From Levilactobacillus paucivorans (GTDB lineage Bacteria; Bacillota; Bacilli; Lactobacillales; Lactobacillaceae): 64,000 nucleotides of DNA. Shown piece after piece: positions 60,892 to 64,000 of this stretch. The DNA lies in contig NZ_JQCA01000004.1 in assembly GCF_001437125.1 (NCBI RefSeq), positions 1 to 64,000 of the forward strand, given 5' to 3'. The number at the start of each line of letters is the position of its first letter. Position 1 is the stretch's first letter. A model generated the notes under the pieces. It was not told the DNA's origin. It saw only the letters and a list, made by a program, of their open reading frames with translations, and did not search any database. The translations under genes and the position numbers were made by a program.

Positions 60892-61449
60892 ATGCGAATG
60901 ACTCATATTTTCAGTGCCCTATTGGTAGCGACGACGCTTGGCACGACGGCACTCGTCACCGTTCCGACCACGGCTCACGCCAAGGCAAAGACCACGTTGA
61001 AGACTTTCCCGAAGAGTATCCGGGGAACGTGGTATCACTACGAGGAAAACAACGGCTATTACTACAAGTCGATGGCGATCAGTTCCAAGAAACTGACGGT
61101 CAAAAATTACATGGATATCTTTGCGAAAAAGCAAAAGAAGTGGACCGGAACCTTACATACCACCAAGAATCAGAATGACGTTTGGCAGTACGGCGGTAAG
61201 AAGAGCCACTGGACCAGCGCCAAGGCCGTCAAGGGTGGCTATACCAAGATCGTTTCCTACGGGATGTTTGCGACGAATGGCTCCGGAACCTACAAGGTCG
61301 TTCACAAAACCTACAAAGGCAAGTCCGTTAAGGTGCTCTACAACAAGCACATTGCGAACAGTTCTGGCTCAAAGAAGTTAGCCGACCACTATTATCAAAC
61401 CAAGGCGCAGGCCAAGTACTTCAATCCAGTTGGCGCCTTGCACAAGTAA
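60892..61449 (+). CDS. Secreted protein, first of two tandem paralogues
   Basis: 185 aa. A signal peptide (FSALLVATTLGTTALVTV, cleavage after AHA) leads to a basic, aromatic domain: TFPKSIRG, TWYHYEENN, KKQKKWTG, VLYNKHIAN, and the end HYYQTKAQAKYFNP. No cysteine and no anchor. The FP...GTWYYY start and the HYY.TK.QAK.FNP end are shared with the next gene. I recognise no function. ATG 60892 with GAGGAGG upstream. Confidence 0.75.
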   Translation: MRMTHIFSALLVATTLGTTALVTVPTTAHAKAKTTLKTFPKSIRGTWYHYEENNGYYYKSMAISSKKLTVKNYMDIFAKKQKKWTGTLHTTKNQNDVWQYGGKKSHWTSAKAVKGGYTKIVSYGMFATNGSGTYKVVHKTYKGKSVKVLYNKHIANSSGSKKLADHYYQTKAQAKYFNPVGALHK

Positions 61450-61479
61450 ACGACAAACGAGACAAGGAGGAATTACACA

Positions 61480-62043
61480 ATGAAATTAACACACATGATG
61501 GGCGCCATCTTAGCGTCAGTTAGTCTGGGTGCGGCCTTAGTTGTTGCCACGCCTACAACGGATGCGCAGGCTAGTTCGAAGATGAGTCTCGCTAGTTTCC
61601 CGACGAAGTTCCAGGGGACTTGGTATTACTACCAGAATGGCCACTATAATCGGTTCAACATTGAAGCCAAGAAGACCTCATATCGTAACTTTTATGGCAA
61701 AAAGTGGCAAACGGGTCACAGTCCTGTCAAGGTCACTAACCTGAAGAAAGACATGAATAACATTAAAAAGGGAAAGAATAATACCCTGATATTTATGAGT
61801 AAAGGCTGGTTAGTAGACCAATCCTGGCAGTATCATTACAGTGACGCAGGCTTCGGTACGGTCGGTACCGAAAGTTATAAGATTGTCACCCGACAATACA
61901 AGGGGCAACCCATTAAGTCGTTGTACATCTATGCGATGTGGAATGCCGGTAATGGTGAAGCGCACCTGCAACACTATTACAAGACCAAGGGTCAAGCCAA
62001 GGCGTTCAACCCAACCGGTGGGACCGAAGACTTTACTGACTAA
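61480..62043 (+). CDS. Secreted protein, second tandem paralogue
   Basis: 187 aa, same layout as the preceding gene: signal peptide (cleavage near DAQA), FPTKFQGTWYYY, a basic central domain, and HYYKTKGQAKAFNP near the end. Identity outside the two ends is moderate, so the duplication is not recent. ATG 61480 with AAGGAGG upstream. The 30-base gap suggests an operon. Confidence 0.75.
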   Translation: MKLTHMMGAILASVSLGAALVVATPTTDAQASSKMSLASFPTKFQGTWYYYQNGHYNRFNIEAKKTSYRNFYGKKWQTGHSPVKVTNLKKDMNNIKKGKNNTLIFMSKGWLVDQSWQYHYSDAGFGTVGTESYKIVTRQYKGQPIKSLYIYAMWNAGNGEAHLQHYYKTKGQAKAFNPTGGTEDFTD

Positions 62044-62064
62044 AGAATAATTGAATGAAGATTA

Positions 62065-62107
62065 CAAAAACACGATCAATCCGAAATGTGGATTGATCGT
62101 GTTTTTT
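62065..62107. terminator. Bidirectional terminator between the paralogues and marR
   Basis: A perfect 15-bp stem (62068-62082 with 62090-62104) has a T-run on the plus strand and A-run before it. Confidence 0.95.
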
Positions 62108-62118
62108 CGTGCATCAGT

Positions 62119-62637
62119 TTAGAGAAACCAGTCGCGCAAACGGTCCTTGACCACTGCTTCAAACTTATTGGTTTCGGTGGGACTAGCGGCGTCAATTTCA
62201 GCGTAAAGGTTGTTGTTAATCTTCGTCAGAATTGCCGTGAGTTGGTCCAACTCGGTATCGCTCAGGCCGCTCAGAAATTCGGGGACCTTGGCTGTTTCGG
62301 CCGAGGCCGTCTGTTGCCCCAGATTCGTTAGGCGAATGATGGTCTTGCGGCGGTCGGTCGTGGACTTTTCCTTGGATACCAGATCCTTCTTGACCAGCTT
62401 GTTCACAAATTCCGCGGTCGATTGGACCGAGAGATTGAGGCGGGTCGCTAGTTCCTTTTGCGAGAGACCATCGGCTTGTGAGAGGGCCAGGAGGATCTTT
62501 CCTTGGCCTTGGAACCGTAACGGATGTTTGTTTTTATCGGCATGGTTGCGGTGGGCGACTTCGTCCGCGGTATGGTGGACCATATCGAACTCAATTAACT
62601 TACCCGCTGCATTTTTTTGTTTGGTTAAATCAGGCAT
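62119..62637 (-). CDS. MarR-family regulator, divergent from an ABC exporter
   Basis: A 172-aa winged-helix protein with extended N-terminal and C-terminal arms. SQKELATRLNLSVQSTAEFV is the recognition region and TDRRKTIIRLTNLG is the wing. ATG at 62637 with GGGAGGCGG upstream. It is divergent from the ABC genes at 62786, with the operator-like sequences between them, so it probably represses that exporter. Confidence 0.88.
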   Translation of the reverse strand: MPDLTKQKNAAGKLIEFDMVHHTADEVAHRNHADKNKHPLRFQGQGKILLALSQADGLSQKELATRLNLSVQSTAEFVNKLVKKDLVSKEKSTTDRRKTIIRLTNLGQQTASAETAKVPEFLSGLSDTELDQLTAILTKINNNLYAEIDAASPTETNKFEAVVKDRLRDWFL

Positions 62638-62706
62638 AAGACCGCCTCCCTGTGGCTATTATACCCGACAATCCCTAAAAAAAGACAGCAGAGACGAGTA
62701 AAGTCT

Positions 62707-62757
62707 TGACATATTGATCAGGGGGCCTTATTATAATTTTAGTCAGGGGGACCTGAT
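62707..62757 (+). promoter_or_regulatory. Promoter and operator-like repeats of the ABC exporter
   Basis: TTGACA (62707-62712), 17 bases, TATTAT (62730-62735); TATAAT overlaps 3 bases further. Direct repeats ATCAGGGGG and GTCAGGGGG flank the -10, and TCAGG/CCTGA (62744-62757) is an inverted repeat. Likely site of the divergent MarR protein. Confidence 0.65.
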
Positions 62758-62785
62758 TAAAAAACAAGGTAAAGAGGGAATTAAA

Positions 62786-63721
62786 ATGTCAGCAATAAAT
62801 GCAATTGAAGTCAACCACCTTACCAAGAAGTTTGGAGAAAAGGTCGCCGTTAATGATGTGTCGTTTAAGGTCCGTCAGGGCGAGGTCTTCGGACTCTTGG
62901 GTCCTAACGGTGCAGGGAAAACCACGACTTTGCGGATGATTACCACGCTGCTCAAGGCCGACAGCGGTCAGGTCAAGATTTTCGGCCACGATACCGCCAA
63001 GGAAGGTCGCCTGGCGCGGTCCATGTTTGGGCTGACTGGTCAATATGCTTCCGTCGACGAGGATATTTCGGCGCGACAGAACCTGATGATTTTTTCCCGA
63101 TTGAATGGGCTGTCACGGCAGGAAGCCAAGGACCGCACGGCGGAACTCCTCACTGAGTTCTCACTCGAAAATTCAGCGGACAAGCCGCTGAAGGCCTTTT
63201 CCGGGGGAATGCGTCGGCGGTTGGATCTGGCGGTAAGCTTGATTACGCGGCCAGCTCTGATCTTCTTGGATGAACCGACGACGGGGCTAGACCCGCGGAC
63301 CCGTTCCCAAATGTGGGACACGATTCGCAAGTTGGTTGATCAGGGATCAACAATTATTTTAACCACGCAATATTTGGACGAGGCGGACCAATTAGCCGAT
63401 AATCTAGCCATCATCGACCACGGTCATGTAGTCAAGATGGGCACGCCTGCCGAACTTAAGGAACAACTCGGTGGGCCACGGGTCACCTTCACCCTGAGTC
63501 AAACGCGTCAGGTCGCCGCCGCTGAGCAGTTGTTGGCCACCCAGGTGGCCGGAGACGTTCGAGAAGAAGGACCCGACCTCAGCGTGAGCCTGGGGCAGGT
63601 GGCCCAGCTAGCACCCCTCCTAGCGACCTTAAATGACGCTAAGATTGGGATTAGCCACCTGGCCGTGCAGGAGCCGTCACTGGATGACGTCTTCATGAAC
63701 CTGACCGTCGGCAAGAACTAA
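62786..63721 (+). CDS. ABC transporter ATPase (DrrA type)
   Basis: 312 aa. Walker A GPNGAGKTTT (about 42-51), signature SGGMRRRLDLA, Walker B LIFLDEPTTGLDP, and a C-terminal extension of about 90 residues as in DrrA-like drug export ATPases. ATG 62786 with AGAGGGA 8 bases upstream is chosen over the open frame from 62714. It forms an ABC-2 exporter with the next gene and faces a MarR gene, as is usual for drug or peptide efflux. Confidence 0.92.
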   Translation: MSAINAIEVNHLTKKFGEKVAVNDVSFKVRQGEVFGLLGPNGAGKTTTLRMITTLLKADSGQVKIFGHDTAKEGRLARSMFGLTGQYASVDEDISARQNLMIFSRLNGLSRQEAKDRTAELLTEFSLENSADKPLKAFSGGMRRRLDLAVSLITRPALIFLDEPTTGLDPRTRSQMWDTIRKLVDQGSTIILTTQYLDEADQLADNLAIIDHGHVVKMGTPAELKEQLGGPRVTFTLSQTRQVAAAEQLLATQVAGDVREEGPDLSVSLGQVAQLAPLLATLNDAKIGISHLAVQEPSLDDVFMNLTVGKN

Positions 63722-63738
63722 GAAAGAGGGAACTGAAA

Positions 63739-64000
63739 ATGGATATCCGAATTCACCGCGGCAATGTGATTCAGAATACCGCAACTATGGCTTATCGCAA
63801 CTTATTAAAGACGATTCACAATCCAGACCAATTGATGGATGTCGTCATTCAACCCGTTTTATTTATGTTGATGTTTGGCTACCTCTTTGGCGGCGCAATT
63901 GCCGGCGGGGTTAAGGCTTACCTGCCAACGATTGTGCCTGGGATCTTAATTCAAACGATGTTGTCAGCAGCGTCTGGCTCGGGGGCACAAATCAGAGAGG
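63739..64000 (+). CDS. ABC-2 type permease, N-terminal part
   Basis: Cut by the window edge after 87 codons. MAYRNLLKTIHNPDQLMD and the membrane segment LFMLMFGYLFGGAI are typical of ABC-2 (DrrB-like) permeases. ATG 63739 with AGAGGGA upstream, 17 bases after the ATPase gene; together they make the exporter. Confidence 0.9.
   Translation, partial: MDIRIHRGNVIQNTATMAYRNLLKTIHNPDQLMDVVIQPVLFMLMFGYLFGGAIAGGVKAYLPTIVPGILIQTMLSAASGSGAQIRE

Overview
The window comes from a low-to-moderate GC Gram-positive of the family Lactobacillaceae, most probably the Levilactobacillus brevis group. The best clue is the truncated gene at the left edge, whose repeats and codon bias match the L. brevis S-layer protein family. 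Other pointers are the short IMP dehydrogenase without CBS domains, KxYKxGKxW and LPxTG surface proteins, and many TTG and GTG starts. The rsmG-noc-parA-parB block suggests a place near the replication origin. I see no tRNA, rRNA, prophage, transposase or CRISPR array.

Layout. 1-6 kb: S-layer fragment, a two-HTH regulator, a ComK-like protein, a MarR regulator and small unknown genes. 6-16 kb: a reductase-like protein, a long ORF-free stretch with a probable CcpA-controlled RNA of about 580 nt, then a nucleoside salvage block (degenerate phosphopentomutase homologue, CNT transporter, AzgA-type purine permease, nucleoside hydrolase). 15.4-16.1 kb: a candidate small RNA and a 30-residue membrane peptide behind near-identical promoters. 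18-23.4 kb: the conserved rsmG-noc-parA-parB-DUF951-ychF-DUF1129 run. 23.6-33.5 kb: a GNAT gene coupled to a small ORF, secreted and membrane proteins, guaB, a two-component system and a D,D-carboxypeptidase. 33.8-48.5 kb: YhgE/Pip protein, AzlCD exporter, RelBE-type toxin-antitoxin, cfa, a ROK regulator, an AI-2E family protein, gpmA, and an MFS exporter with its MarR regulator. 48.7-64 kb: a UvrA2-like protein, two leucine-rich-repeat/MucBP wall proteins, a cysteine-rich 58-residue protein, an operon of three zinc-ribbon proteins (one a PrsW-type protease, one a serine hydrolase), tandem secreted paralogues, and a MarR-controlled ABC-2 exporter cut by the right edge.

The most unusual signal is a family of 12 intergenic repeats of 150-190 bp (R1-R12), at about 3.9, 4.2, 6.2, 7.6, 17.3, 17.7, 25.7, 26.1, 29.3, 29.7, 43.9 and 44.1 kb. 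Each folds into a junction of perfect helices. The unpaired core is conserved, but the helix sequences differ from copy to copy and stay self-complementary. Ten of the 12 form convergent pairs. I do not recognise this family.

How the genes work together: the 9.1-14.3 kb block imports nucleosides and bases and splits nucleosides. The 30-33.5 kb block is a sensor, a regulator and a cell-wall carboxypeptidase. The 57-60.6 kb operon looks like an envelope-associated proteolytic or sensing module.
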